Of a stretch of 64,000 nucleotides of DNA, positions 11,713 to 23,436 are shown piece by piece. Under the pieces are notes generated by a model. The model was not told the origin of the DNA and made no database searches. It saw only the letters and a list, made by a program, of their open reading frames with translations. How positions within the stretch are numbered: position 1 is the stretch's first letter; each line of letters begins with the position of its first letter. The position numbers were made by a program, and so were the translations under genes. The stretch comes from Manihot esculenta (Eukaryota; Streptophyta; Magnoliopsida; Malpighiales; Euphorbiaceae): contig NC_035178.2 of assembly GCF_001659605.2 (NCBI RefSeq), forward strand, positions 31,947,127 through 32,011,126, in the 5' to 3' direction.

Positions 11713-12107
11713 AAGTGTCTCCAATGAAAGGAGTAGTTCATTTTGGGAAGAAGGGTAAGTTAGCTCCACGGTACATTGGACCCTTTGAGATTTTGCAGAG
11801 GATCGGAAATGTGTCGTATAAGCTAGATTTACCTGTTTCTATGGCGAGGATTCACCCGGTATTTCATGTTTCTATGCTACGGCAGTTTGTGTCAGATTCG
11901 AATCAGGTTCTGAGTGAGCCTAAGGTGGAGATTCTTCCAGATCTCACCTATATAGAGCAGCCAGTACGTATTCTGGACACACAGATCAGGCAGCTAAGGA
12001 ACAAGGAAATTCCAATGGTGAAAGTCCTATGGAACCACCATAATCTAGAAGAGTGTACCTGGGAGACACGAGAGTCTATGCTCCGACAGTATCCCTATTT
12101 GTTTTGA
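11713..12107 (+). pseudogene. DEL-B integrase C-terminus with chromodomain
   Basis: The frame runs from LKVSPMKG at the deletion junction to the normal pol end (RQYPYLF, stop at 12105-12107). It contains the [10 protein letters not shown] and [10 protein letters not shown] signatures of chromovirus integrase tails and the chromodomain (YIEQPVRILD to EECTWETRE). It is uninterrupted but has no start codon in context apart from an internal ATG at 11715, so its expression is doubtful. Confidence 0.85.
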
Positions 12108-12150
12108 GGTTTGTTTCCTCCTTTTTCTATGTTTCTTGTTTGTTTTAGGA

Positions 12151-12186
12151 ACATCCGAGGATGAATGTTCTTAAGGGGGGGGAGAA
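12151..12186 (+). promoter_or_regulatory. Polypurine tract and inverted repeat of DEL-B
   Basis: AAGGGGGGGGAGAA abuts the 3' LTR. The inverted repeat just before it (GAACATCC-N6-GAATGTTC) carries one mismatch compared with sister elements. Confidence 0.85.
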
Positions 12187-14443
12187 TGTAATACCCGACT
12201 AGAGTCCGACATCGGAATTCCTGTCGTCCGGTGGAATCCAGGATGTCGGAAACTTTAGAGGGGAAGTTTTATGGTTTTGCTAAAAGTTATACAGTGTGTT
12301 TTCATGTTTTACAGCTAAATAAACTAAGTGTTTGAAAGAAATGAACCAAGGCAGAAAAGCCAGGTTCGGCTGCCGAAGTTGAGGTTCGGCCGCCGAACAT
12401 GCATGACTTTCGGTTTCACGTGTGGCCGCCGAAGGTGGTCTGGCCAGCCACCTATAAAATGGCCCTCAGTCGGTTGAAGCGGTAAGAGCATCGTTTCTTT
12501 TGTCTTCTGAGGTGAGACCCTGTCCTTTGTGAGTAGTTCTTCATGTTTTCATTCAATCATGCAAAGATTTGATTAGTTTTTATGGTATTTTGAAGGTTTT
12601 AAGCTAAAAACTCAAAGTTGTGAAGTTTGGAGAGTTGAAGAAGAGTTGCCCCAAAACTCCACGTTAGGATCGTTCATCTACTTGATTTCAAGAGGTAAGT
12701 GAAGATCCTGAGCTTGTGTTTATGTTTTCTGAAGGTTTTTATGGGGTTTATGGAGAGAGTTGCATGAATAGGTTAAAAGAAGAGTTTTTGATGATTTTGT
12801 GAGAAAGGTTTGTTTGTGTGGTATGTGATTTGTGTTGTTGGGGTTTTTAGGTAGTTTTTGACCCCTTTGAGCATATACATGAGTGTATGCAAGTTGAGGA
12901 AGTGAGGTGTGAAGTGGGAGAGGAGATTGGTGCTTGTGGCGAGAGGCAGGGCAAGTTTCTGCCCTGCTGATGAACTCAGGTTCGGCCGTCGAAGGTACAT
13001 TCGGCCGCCGAACCCATGAGGAGGTGGCTTCGGCTGCCCAAACTTGCCCCCGAGCCTTTGGACTTTCGGCTCTGGAGGGGGAGTTCGGCCGCCGAAGGTG
13101 CTGCCGAAGGTTAGAGACTTTCGTCTCTGGAGTGCCTTTCAGCCCCCGAAACTAGCCCCCGAAAGGGTTCGGCTGCCGAAGGTTGAGATTCGGCCGCCGA
13201 AGGTGCTTGAGTTTCGTCTCTGGAGAAGACTTTCGGCCGCCGAACCTGCCGCCGAAAGTGTTCTGTCCAGCTTTTCTTTGCATGCTTTGCATGGATGTTA
13301 GAGTGAGTTTAAGGGGATTCTTGGGGAGTTTATAGAGTTGGTCATAAGCTAGTTTGGTCCCTCATTTGAGTTTACCTATACAGACCAGAGGAACCAGAGA
13401 GAGCAGCAGTGAGTCCTGCTCAGCGTTTTCAGAGCCTGCACAGTCAGTCAGTCCAGCTAGCCAGAGGTGAGTGGAACTAAACTTAATTCGTTTACTTGAA
13501 ACATGGAAAGCTTTTAGCATCTTTCATGCATCATGTTTATGCATAGGTTGATTGCATTAGAACTAACAAAGATGTTGCATTGCATAGCTATATGTTGGTG
13601 TGGGTAAATGCTGAATGATCCAATAGTTCCAGACAGGAAGTCCAGGAGCCTTTGACTACGCCCTGGCAAGTATAGAGAAGTCCAGGAGCCTTTGACTACG
13701 CCCTGGCAGGTATAGTAAAGTCCAGGAGCCTTTGACTACGCCCTGGCAATGGTAAGTACAGAGGTGTTATATACACATATACATATATCACAGGAAGACC
13801 AGGTGCTCGATTCTACGCCCTGGCACAGAGTTACTGGGACTATGTGGTGACAGGTTTACTTTTGATGTGGATTGTCTGTGATATGGTGCATTCCATGAGA
13901 TCATATTTTACTGAGATGTTTTACTGTTCTACTCACTGGGCTATAGAGCTCATCCCACTCCCTTAACCCCAGTTTTGCAGGTTCAGTGGTCAGTGTACAG
14001 GGCCAGTCCAGCAAAGTACAGAAAGAGTAAAGAGATTTGTAATAGCTTAGAGTGGACATGTAATTTTCAAGAGATGTCCTAGTTGTGTTTACAGTTGTGC
14101 TTGACTTAGTTATGTTGTGTTGTAAATCTATGGTTATGTACATGATCTATATATGTATATGTTTTACTACCAGGCTTAACAGATATGAGTAACCCATCTA
14201 GAGCAAGCTCTAGTCAGGGAGTACAGAGTACAGAGTACAGAGTACAGAGTAAAGAGTACAGAGATAGTGCATGCACAGGTTAAGCCGTGGTTCAGCAAAG
14301 AGTTTGTATTTTCACAGAAAATGTATGATCATGTATGAGATTTACAGGTACACAGAGAGTATAGCAGGCTTGCTACGGGTTCTGGCGGCCTTAAGCCGAC
14401 CTGAATCCTAGCGCCGGTGACGGTCCATTTTGGGGTCGTTACA
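12187..14443 (+). repeat. 3' LTR of DEL-B
   Basis: It aligns almost completely with 8260-10502. TATAAA is at 12453-12458, GCC-type palindrome clusters at about 12365-12435 and 12980-13260, the stem-loop minisatellite at 13638-13746, and a single diverged unit near 13794-13823. Differences from the 5' LTR that I read are mainly C/T or G/A, for example CTGGCTAGCC versus CTGGCCAGCC before the TATA box. A short GTACAGA repeat near 14221 differs in copy number. Confidence 0.95.
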
Positions 14444-14448
14444 CCCAC
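14444..14448. repeat. Target site duplication of DEL-B, right copy (CCCAC)
   Basis: It matches 8255-8259 and marks where DEL-A gag resumes. Confidence 0.95.
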
Positions 14449-14737
14449 ATCTAAAGCAGGCTGTCGTCCCGAACCAACATACTCCCTTTTGCGGCTTCCC
14501 ACACTTCATACACACTGCACTGTCTGCACCTGACCTCGAGCCACCTCCTAATCCCAGACCTGACTTTATCTTGTTCCAGAACTTGTTCTTCTTTGGCTTC
14601 TTAGTGGTATTAACCCACTTTTTACTGCAAAAAGCTGCTGTACTCAAAGAAGAAGGGTCTAACTTTCCCTCACCTGGGGTCTTGGAACTAGAAGACTGTG
14701 CCACTGACTGTTTAACCTTCCCTTCGATTATTGCACT
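14449..14737 (-). pseudogene. DEL-A gag, middle segment between DEL-B and DEL-C
   Basis: On the minus strand this encodes the linker and first knuckle half of gag: [29 protein letters not shown], then MKCGKPQKGVCWFGTTACFRCG. It continues the reading from 22094 and passes to 8254 across the two insertions. The joins at both ends are the target duplications of DEL-B and DEL-C. Confidence 0.9.
14733..14737. repeat. Target site duplication of DEL-C, left copy (GCACT)
   Basis: GCACT at 14733-14737 is repeated at 22089-22093, directly outside the DEL-C LTRs. Confidence 0.95.
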
Positions 14738-17170
14738 TGTAATACCCGGCTAGATTCCAGCATCGGAATCCCTACCTTCTAGCGGAATCTCTGTTGGAAT
14801 CTGGAATTCTGAAGATGCCAGAGTCTTCTAGAGGGGTAAAATGTGTTTCTAAAATATTTTCACATGATTTTATGGTTTTAAATGGAAAAGAAATGGAGTT
14901 TTGAAAAGAAAAGGCCAAGGAGGAGGAACCCAGGTTCGGCCGCCGAACCTTAAGTTCGGCCGCCGAACATGGGGTTGTTTCGGGAGTGCTTTACGCCTCC
15001 GAAGGCTTTGAGGGAAGAAAACAGGTTCGGCCGTTGAACCTCAAGTTCGGCCGCCGAACATGGGACAGTTTAGGAGGCATGTTAGGCTACCGAAGGTGGT
15101 GGAGCTGTGGAGATAGCTTAGGCCGCCGAAGGTGGTTGACCGGCCACCTATAAAAGGCCCTCAGACCGAAAAATGGGCGAGTTTTCTCCCCATTCTCGAG
15201 CTCAGGTGTGTTCATGTCCTCCTTTAGTCGTTTTCATGCTTTTTCTTCAAATCCCTCAAGTTTTCATGAGTTGTGTCTTTGTTTTGAAGAGTTCTAAGCT
15301 TAAATCAAGTTTTGGGAGCTTGGAGACCCAAGGAGTTTGTTTCCTCCCATCTCCAAGTTAGAGATCGCACCAACCCTCGATCTTTAAGAGGTAAGTGTGG
15401 ATCTTTGCTTTCCTTTATGTTTTAATGAAGTTTTAAGAAGTTTTTATGCTTGTGTGGGGATAGATGTGCATGTTAAGGTTTATGTGGGTTTTATGCTCAA
15501 TGTATGTTTATGTGATGTTATGTTGTGAGGTTTATGCTAGTTTATGCCCTATATGCTTGTGGGAGTGTGTATGCATGTTTGGGAGAGAGCATGTGAGGCT
15601 TTGGGTTGTATGGGAAGGTTTGGAGGCTGAGTTCTGCCTTTTTGGAAGAACTCAGGTTCGGCAGCCGAAAGGACTTTCAACCGCCGAACCTGCCTGTGGT
15701 GGCTTGTTTTGGCTGCCGAACCCTGCCCTCGAAAGTTGAGTTTCGGATCTGGAGTAGACTTTCGGCCGCTGAAGGTGCCGCCGAACATGCATGAGTTTTG
15801 ACTCTGGAAGGACTTTCGGCCGCCAAAAGTGCCCTCGAACTTATGGCTTTCGGCTTTGGAAGGGACATTCGGCCGCCGAAAATGCCCTGTCCAGCCCTTT
15901 CTTGGTTGTTTTCTATGTATGTTTTGAGGATGTTTTAGGGGGTTTTTGGGGAGTTATTTATGAGTTGTTTAGAGTGTGTTTGGCACCTCATTCGAGTCCA
16001 CCTGTGTAGGATCGGACCCGAGGGACCGAGGAGGCCAGCAATGTTAGCTATTGCAGAGTCAGTCCAGCGTCTGCCAGAGATGAGTAGAACTAACTCAAAT
16101 GTTTTAAGCATGTTCACGCATCATGAATACCATGTATATGTATTAGGTTGTTGCATTAGATTTCACGAAGATGTTGCATTGCATAATTTGCTGTTGATGT
16201 GGATGGACCAAGGCGACCCCAATAGCCCTAGATATGATATGTTAATGAAGTCCTGAGGAGCCCCACCGAGGGCCGGGCATAATGAAGTCCTGAGGAGCCC
16301 CACCGAGGGCCGGGCATAATGAAGTCCTGAAAAGCCCCACCGAGGGCCGGACACCATGTATGTTACAAAAGTTCTGAGGAGCTCCTTCGAGGGCCGGGCA
16401 CAGACAGAGGGAGTTTTGGTGGTCATGTCCATCCGTGATGTGAAATGTTTGTGCTGTGACGCATTCCATGAAGGCATATGATTTATTATTGTTTTCCATG
16501 TTCTACTCACTGGGCTTTTTAGCTCACCCCTTTCCCCTAACCCCCAGGTTTGCAGGTCAGAGGTAGTCCAGGAAGACATCAAGGGTAATGTTATGCTTAT
16601 GTAATAGATTAGTGCATTAGTGTGGACATGTATTGTAAATTGATATAAAGTATTGCAAGATAATATGATGTAATATAACGTAAAGTAGAGTTATGTTTAT
16701 GGATTAGTATTATGCTTGGCCCTAAGGCTTGGTTAGTCCCTTTTTAGTACATGATGTATGTTATGTTTTAGTGTTGAGTTGAGTTTGAACCAAACTTATG
16801 GCATGTGATGTTTACCACGCTAGAGTATTTGATGAGGACTCTAGTGGAGGTCTTATGCTTATGGTTCTGATGCATGCATAGGTTAGGTTTTGATTCATCG
16901 GATGTGATCCAAGCTTGATGTATGTTATGTTTACCCGGCTAGAGCATTTGATGAGGGCTCTAGTAGGGGGTTCTTTATGTTTCCAGTTAAGTAGCATACA
17001 GGTCAAGCTCGGTATATACATCAGATGTTGAAGTTTTTATGTTAATGTTTTGATCATGTATGGGATTTGACCAGGTGATAGGAGGTATGTTAGGCTTGCT
17101 ACAGGTCCCGGCGGCCTTAAGCCGATCTGGATCCTAGCGCCGATAGCGGTCTGGTTTCTGGGTCGTTACA
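14738..17170 (+). repeat. 5' LTR of DEL-C
   Basis: Ends are TGTAATACCCGG and GGGTCGTTACA. TATAAA is at 15149-15154. Upstream are four TTCGGCCG-type units (14934, 14954, 15025, 15045), two of which are absent from the 3' LTR. A second palindrome cluster lies at 15657-15885. The donor-like AAGAG/GTAAGTG is at 15386-15397. A leader minisatellite of about 37 bp has roughly four units at 16246-16402. Confidence 0.95.
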
Positions 17171-17173
17171 GAG

Positions 17174-17186
17174 TGGTATCAGAGCC
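17174..17186 (+). promoter_or_regulatory. Primer binding site of DEL-C, tRNA-iMet type
   Basis: TGGTATCAGAGCC lies three bases after the LTR end. Confidence 0.9.
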
Positions 17187-17444
17187 CTAGGTTCATATGG
17201 TCGGACCTAGAGTGTGTTGGGCTCATAGAGGTTATGGAAGGGCAAGCATAATAGGAAAGATCATGTCCACTAGGATAGGATGTAGAGTCCTGTCTGGTAT
17301 GATGATGATGTGGAATGCCATGATTTTATGCATGTGCATGAATGTTATGCTATGTATGTGATGCAGGTTCATGTGTTCCCACATGAACCATATTATGCTA
17401 ATGATTGTTTGTATGCTTGTGTGTTGTTCTAGAGAGGAGCTAGG

Positions 17445-19542
17445 ATGCGAGGCACTCGTCGATCTGTGGAATCGACTGGAGTTCTGTCTGAGAGGGAAGG
17501 TATGGACACCTTTCCCCCCTGCTCTGCCAAGAGCACAGTCATGGGGAGTCAGCAAATGGGGAACATCAAGGGACCCTGGAAGGTCTTTTGATGTGAGCAG
17601 AGAAGGAATGGATCTAAGGAGAATGTCAGCTAGTGTGAGGGAAGTAGAGATGGATGTTCAGAGAAGAGATGTTAGTCTGGAGGTTAACTTGTTTGAGGAA
17701 GGCATGGGAGAGTCTCAAGAAGATGCTTAGACTCAGGATTCCAGAATCTCGGGTTCAGGAGGGATTGATCCCTCCACTCTGAGTACAGCTGCCTCAAGAG
17801 GAGTAAAGTGGGGGAAAAACCCTAAGAAGGGGGACAGAGGTCTTAGAAGGTCGAAGAAGAGTAAGTTCTGGAAGACGTTGAAGGCTAGTCTGGGTTTTGG
17901 TGGTGGCTCAAGCTCTGGCTCAGGCAGTTCAAGATGCATGAGGTGTGGAAGGCCGCACAAGGGAGTCTATCTCGCGGGGACAACAGCATGTTTCAGGTGC
18001 AGACAGGAAGGGCACATAGCACGTGAGTGTCCCACTACGCCCTGGATGGCTCAGTCCCAGCAAGCAGCTTCAAGTAGAGCGGCTCAGCCAGTAGCTCCAG
18101 CCATGTTGCAGGGCAGTGGTCGAGGTAGAGGGAGAGGACCGGCCTTTTCTTCAGCAGGTTCCCGTGGAGAAGGTCCGTCAGCTCTAGCTCGGATCTTCAC
18201 CCAAGCTCAGCAGGAGGCAAACACATCGAACACAGTGGTGCCAGGTATGCTCACTTTTGAATGTCCTGATGTGTATGCTTTTGTGAACCCTGGTGTTTCT
18301 CTTTCTTTAGTTGCTCTAGGAGCCGTCGAGAGGTTGAGTTGATAACTTCTAGGCTAGAGTGTCCTCTTTGGGTCAGTGGACCCGAGTGTGATCCATCTGT
18401 GGCAGAGTCAGTCTGCCGGTTCAATTCAGTGTCAATTGAGGGTAGATGCCTTCCACCTAACCTTGAGGTCCTAGACTTGACTGTCTGGACGTCATTCTAG
18501 GGATGGATTGGTTTTCTACTCGTGGTGCTATCTGGGTTTGTAGAGACAAGGTAGTCAGGTTCAGAAGTCTGGATGGGTCAGAGGTAGTCTTCTGAGGGGA
18601 CACAGTAGAGATGCCTAGAGGTTTGATGTCAGCCTGTCAGGCTCGTAGGTTGCATAGGAGGGGTTTTCAGAGGGTTCTAGCTCCTGTTAGAGAGTTTAGC
18701 AGTTGGGTTAGGGAACCAGCCTCAGTGCCAGTTGTTAGAGAGAGTCTTAGATGTCCTCCTAGACGAGTGCCAGGTTTGCCACCTGCTAGGGAGATAGAGT
18801 TTGGAAAGAGAAGTGATGCCTAGAACCAAACCGATCTCTATCTCTCTCTACAGGATGGTACTTTTAGAGTTTCAGATGTTGAAGGAGCAGTTGTAGGAGT
18901 TGGTAGGTAAGGATTTCATCCGACCTAGTACCTCACCTTGGGGTTGCTCCAGGGTGGTTGGGGAAAAGAAGGATGGATTCCTGAGACTTTGTATCGACTT
19001 CAGGCAGTTGATCAAGGTCACTACTAAGAACAGGTATCCCCTACCTAGAATCAATGATCTACTTGACCAGCTAGCAGGAGCCGGTTGTTTCCAAGATAGA
19101 TCTGAGATTCGGGTACCGCCTGTTGAGGATCAGAGGAAGGATCAGAGTAGCGCAGTGGAAACATGTTGAGTTTCAGGAGGAAGTTGGGGTATTGCTAAGG
19201 TGTCTCCTATGAAGAGGGTGTTTTGTTAAGGGAAGAAGGGTGAACTAGCTCCAAGATACATTGGACCCTTCGAAGTCCTGCAAAGGATTAGGGGATGTAT
19301 CCTACAAGTTAGATTTACCTACTTCCATGGAAAGAACCCATCTAGATTTCCATGTTCCCATGTTATGAAAGTTCGTGTCAGATCCAAGTAAGGTTCTTAA
19401 AGGACCGAAGGTGGAGATCTTGGAGGGTCTCACCTATGTTGAGCAGCCAGTGCGGATCATTGACACACAAGTCAGAAAGAGAAGAAACAAGGAAATCTCG
19501 ATGGTGAAAGTCCTTTGGGATCGCCAGTGTGGGCAAGTTCAC
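17445..19542 (+). pseudogene. DEL-C gag-pol remnant with large deletions
   Basis: The ATG at 17445 starts the conserved MRGTRRS gag N-terminus but shifts frame by about 17510. The gag core is missing: the text jumps from GMGESQ (17710) to the Ser-rich pre-knuckle linker. A CCHC knuckle (CFRCRQEGHIAREC) is intact near 17989-18030. The protease motif reads NPG instead of DPG, so the catalytic Asp is lost. An RT fragment ([10 protein letters not shown], then LCIDFRQL) lies at 18900-19080. A second junction near 19135 joins RT to the integrase tail, with shared bases ATCAGAG at the joint. The chromodomain (YVEQPVRIID, MVKVLWD) is at 19435-19525 and its end is scrambled. Confidence 0.88.
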
Positions 19543-19649
19543 TCCAGCAGTACCGTATCCCTTTTAGGAGGGAGGTTTTTAGGTTTTGCTTGCTTACTTG
19601 TTTATGTAAGCTTGATGCTATGATTTGAGAATGCCTGTTTGTTTGAACA

Positions 19650-19682
19650 TTCGGGGACGAATGTTCTTAAAGAGGGGAAGAA
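19650..19682 (+). promoter_or_regulatory. Polypurine tract and inverted repeat of DEL-C
   Basis: GAACATTC-N6-GAATGTTC precedes AAAGAGGGGAAGAA, which abuts the 3' LTR. Confidence 0.85.
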
Positions 19683-22088
19683 TGTAATACCCGGCTAGAT
19701 TCCGGCATCAGAATCTCTACCTTCCGACGGAATCTCCATTGGAATATGGAATTCTAAAGATGCCAGAGTCTTCTAGAGGGGTAAAATGTGTTTCTAAATT
19801 GTTTTCACATGATTTTATGGTTTTAAATGGAAAAGAAATGGAGTTTTGAAAAGAAAAGGCCAAGGAGGAGGAACCCAGGTTCGGCCGCCGAACATAGGGT
19901 TGTTTCGGGAGTGTTTAGGCCTCCGAAGGCTTTGAGGGAAGAAACCAGGTTCGGCCGCCAAATATGGGACAGTTTAGGAGGCACGTTAGGCTGCCGAAGG
20001 TGGTGGAGCTGTGGAGATAGCTTAGGCCGCCGAAGGTGGTTGACCGGCCACCTATAAAAGGCCCTCAGACTGAAAAATGGGCGAGTTTTCTCCCCATTCT
20101 CGAGCTCAGGTGTGTTCATGTCCTCCTTTAGTCATTTTCATGCTTTTTCTTCAAATCCCTCAAGTTTTCAGGAGTTGTGTCTTTGTTTTGAAGAGTTCTA
20201 AGCTTAAATCAAGTTTTGGGAGCTTGGAGACCCAAGGAGTTTGTTTCCTCCCATCTCCAAGTTAGGGATCGCACCAACCCTCGATCTTCAAGAGGTAAGT
20301 GTGGATCTTTGCTTTCCTTTATGTTTTAATGAATTTTTAAGAAGTTTTTATGCTTGTGTGGGGATAGATGTGCATGTTAAGGTTTATGTGGGTTTTATGC
20401 TCAATCTATGTTTATGTGATGTTATGTTGTGAGGTTTATGCTAGTTTATGCCCTATATGCTTGTGGGAGTGTGTAAGCATGTTTGGGAGAGGGCATGTGA
20501 GGCTTTGGGTTGTTTTGGAAGGTTTGGAGGCTGAGTTCTGCCTTTCTAAAAGAACTCAGGTTCGGCAGCCGAAGGAACTTTCGGCCGCCGAACCTGCTTG
20601 TGGTGGCTTGTTTTGGCTGCCAAACCCTGCCCCTGAAAGTTGAGTTTTGGATCTGGAGCAGACTTTCGGCCGCCGAAGGTGCCGCCGAACATGCATGAGT
20701 TTCTGCTCTGGAAGGACTTTCGGACGTCGAAAGTGCCCCCGAACCTGTATGGCTTTCGGCTCTGGAAGGGACATTCGGCCGCTGAAAGTGCCGCCGAAAG
20801 TGCCCTGTCCAGCCCTTTCTTGGTTGTTTTCTATGCATGTTTTGAGGATGTTTTAGGGGGTTTTTGGGGAGTTGTTTATGAGTTGTTTAGAGTATGTTTG
20901 GCACCTCATTTGAGTCCACCTGTGTATGATCGAACCCGAAGGACCGAGGAGGCCAGCAGTGTTAGCTATTGCAGAGTCAGTCCATCGTCTGCCAGAGGTG
21001 AGTAGAACTAACTCAAATATTTTAAGCATGTTCACGCATCATGAATACCATGTGTATGTATTAGGCTGTTGCATTAGATTTCACGAAGATGTTGCATTGC
21101 ATAATTTGTTGTTGATGTGGATGGACCAAGGCGACCCCAATAGCCCTAGATATGATATGTTAATGAAGTCCTGAGGAGCCCCACCGAGGGCCGGGCATAT
21201 TGAAGTCCTGAGGAGCCCCACCGAGGGCCGGGCATAATGAAGTCCTGAGAAGCCCCACCGAGGGCCGGGCACCATGTATATTACAGAAGTCCTAAGGAGC
21301 TCCTTCGAGGGCCGGGCATAGACAGAGGGAGTTTTAGTGGTCATGTCGATCCGTGATGTGAAATGTTTGTGATGTGACGCATTCCATGAAGGCATATGAT
21401 TTATTATTGTTTTCCATGTTCTGCTCACTGGGCTTTTTAGCTCACCCCTTTCTCCTAACCCCCAGGTTTGCAGGTCAGAGGTAGTCCAGGAAGACGTCAA
21501 GGGTAATGTTATGCTTATGTAATAGATTAGTGCTTTAGTGTGGACATGTATTGTAAATTGATATAAAGTATTGCAAGATAATGTGATTTAATGTAATGTA
21601 AAGTAGAGTTATGTTTATGGATTAGTATTGTGCTTGGCCCTAAGGCTTGGTTAGTCCCTTTTTAGTACATGATGTATGTTATGTTTTAGTGTTGAGTTGA
21701 GTTTGAACCAAACTTGTGGCATGTGATGTTTACCACGCTGGAGTATTTGGTGAGGACTCTAGTGGAGTTCTTATGCTTATGGTTCTGATGCATGCACAGG
21801 TTAGGTTTTGGTTCATCGGATGTGATCCAATCTTGATGTATGTTATGTTGACCCAGCTAGAGCATTTGATGAGGGCTCTAGTAGGGGGTTCTTTATGTTT
21901 CCAGTTAAGTAGCATACAGGTCAAGCTCGGTATATACATCAGATGTTGAAGTTTTTATGTTAATGTTTTGATCATGTATGGGATTTGACCAGGTGATAGG
22001 AGGTATGTTAGGCTTGCTACGCGTCCAGGCGGCCTTAAGCCGATCTGGATCCTAGCGCCGGTAGCGGTCCAGTTTTTGAGTCGTTACA
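19683..22088 (+). repeat. 3' LTR of DEL-C
   Basis: It is homologous to 14738-17170. TATAAA is at 20053-20058. Only two upstream palindrome units remain (19880, 19950), one decayed. A second cluster lies at 20570-20810 and the leader minisatellite at 21163-21320. The size difference from the 5' LTR is explained mainly by loss of palindrome-bounded segments. Confidence 0.95.
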
Positions 22089-22093
22089 GCACT
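22089..22093. repeat. Target site duplication of DEL-C, right copy (GCACT)
   Basis: It matches 14733-14737; DEL-A gag resumes immediately after it. Confidence 0.95.
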
Positions 22094-23161
22094 AGCCTCT
22101 ATCCTCCGGGCCATATCTACTATGGCATGGAAGCTCTCCCTTTCTACTGATTGGATCAAGGAGGAATACCTGGAATGAAGTTTCATGATATACCTTCTAG
22201 CCTTCTTCTGGTCCGTGTCAAGATTTTGCCCTGCAAATGGCAACAGCTCCAAGAACTTATCTGTGTACTCATCTATACTCATCTCCTCCATCTGTCTTAG
22301 CTGCTCAAACTCAATCATCTTCAACTCCCTTGAGCTATCAGGGAAAGCCCATCCTGCAAACTCATTAGCAAACTCTTCCCATGATAGACTATCCAACCTC
22401 GGGTTCACATAGTTTTTAAACCACTCTCGGGCTTTCTTGCACTTCAGTGTGAACCCAGCCATCTGAATGGCTCTACTGTCATCTGCCCCTAACTCATCTG
22501 TTATCATCTTGACCGTCCTGAGATACTCAAACGGATCATCACCTGTTTCATACTTAGGAGCATCCAACTTCAAGTAGTCAGTCATCTTGACCTTGCTCCC
22601 TCCAGATGAGCTAGGTTTAAGTGCTTGGACTTCAGGAGCTACAGGTTCTACTGGTGGTGGAGGAGGTGCAGCATCCCCTAGATTAGGGTTCGCTGTACCT
22701 GGATAGAAAGATGGGGGTGGGTACATAGGGTACTGTGGGTATGGTGGGTAGAAAGGTGGGTATGGCATGTAAGAAGGATAAGGGTTAAAACTAGGGTAAT
22801 CCGATGTACCTCCCATCGAATACCCGGGATTCTGTGAAAAGGGTGGGTATTGGGGTGGTTGAACAAACCCCGAGGCCTGAGTGCCTCCTTGAGACTCTCC
22901 CATGCCCTATTCGGACATGCCCACACCAAGACTGTCATCCCTCCTCTGATCCACATCCATATCATCCCCCACATCTTCTGACACTCCTCTCTGAACTGTT
23001 CCTCTTTTGCTCATATCAAAAGACCTTCTAGGGTCTCTTGACACTCTCTCCCTACTCGACCTGCAGGACATTGCCCTAGGCAATGCAGGAGGATGGGCAT
23101 CAGTGTCCTCACTTTCCGGTGGGACTCCAGTCAATCGTGCAGATCGATGAGTTCCTCTCAT
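22094..23161 (-). pseudogene. DEL-A gag, N-terminal segment
   Basis: It starts at the conserved ATG (23161) with MRGTHRSARLTGV, preceded by a TATTTTTCAG acceptor-like site. An in-frame TAG at about 22909 replaces a codon before GMGESQGG. The Pro/Tyr-rich stretch and the gag core (YLKLDAPKYETGDDPFEYL, GFTLKCKKAREWF, FAGWAFPDSSRELK, RRYIMKLHSRYSSL) are otherwise well kept up to the DEL-C insertion. Confidence 0.92.
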
Positions 23162-23419
23162 ATTGCTTACTGAAAAATAGCACACATCACATAAAACATT
23201 AGCATCAAATGGTTCATGTGGAAACACATGAACCCGCATCACATACATCACATACATAGCATATCATCAATGCACATGCATAAAATCATGGCATTTCATA
23301 TCATTATTCAAGACAGGACTCTACATCCTATCCTAGTGGACATGATTTTCCTATTGTGCTTGCCCTTCTATAACATCTATGAGCCCGATACTTTCTAGGT
23401 CCGACCATATGAAACTTAG

Positions 23420-23432
23420 GGCTTTGATACCA
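23420..23432 (-). promoter_or_regulatory. Primer binding site of DEL-A, tRNA-iMet type
   Basis: The minus strand reads TGGTATCAAAGCC, one G-to-A change from the TGGTATCAGAGCC of the sister copies. Confidence 0.88.
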
Positions 23433-23436
23433 AATC

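Larger units (their letters stand above)
8260..14443 (+). mobile_element. DEL-B: internally deleted Del/Tekay element inserted in DEL-A gag
   Basis: It has two LTRs of about 2.25 kb, an internal part of only 1684 bases and perfect CCCAC target duplications. It keeps the primer site, most of gag, the last 0.4 kb of integrase and the purine tract. Knuckle, protease, RT, RNase H and the integrase core are missing. The two LTRs look very similar by eye, with differences mostly C/T or G/A, so insertion seems recent. It would need proteins from another copy to move. The deletion may predate insertion or be later; the duplication alone cannot tell. Confidence 0.95.
14738..22088 (+). mobile_element. 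DEL-C: degenerate Del/Tekay element inserted in DEL-A gag
   Basis: The LTRs are 2433 and 2406 bases, with a 2.5-kb internal region and GCACT duplications. The internal part lost the gag core and the stretch from mid-RT to the integrase tail, and it has many frameshifts. It forms a separate LTR subfamily from DEL-D/E/F, with different leader minisatellite sequence. Confidence 0.95.
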
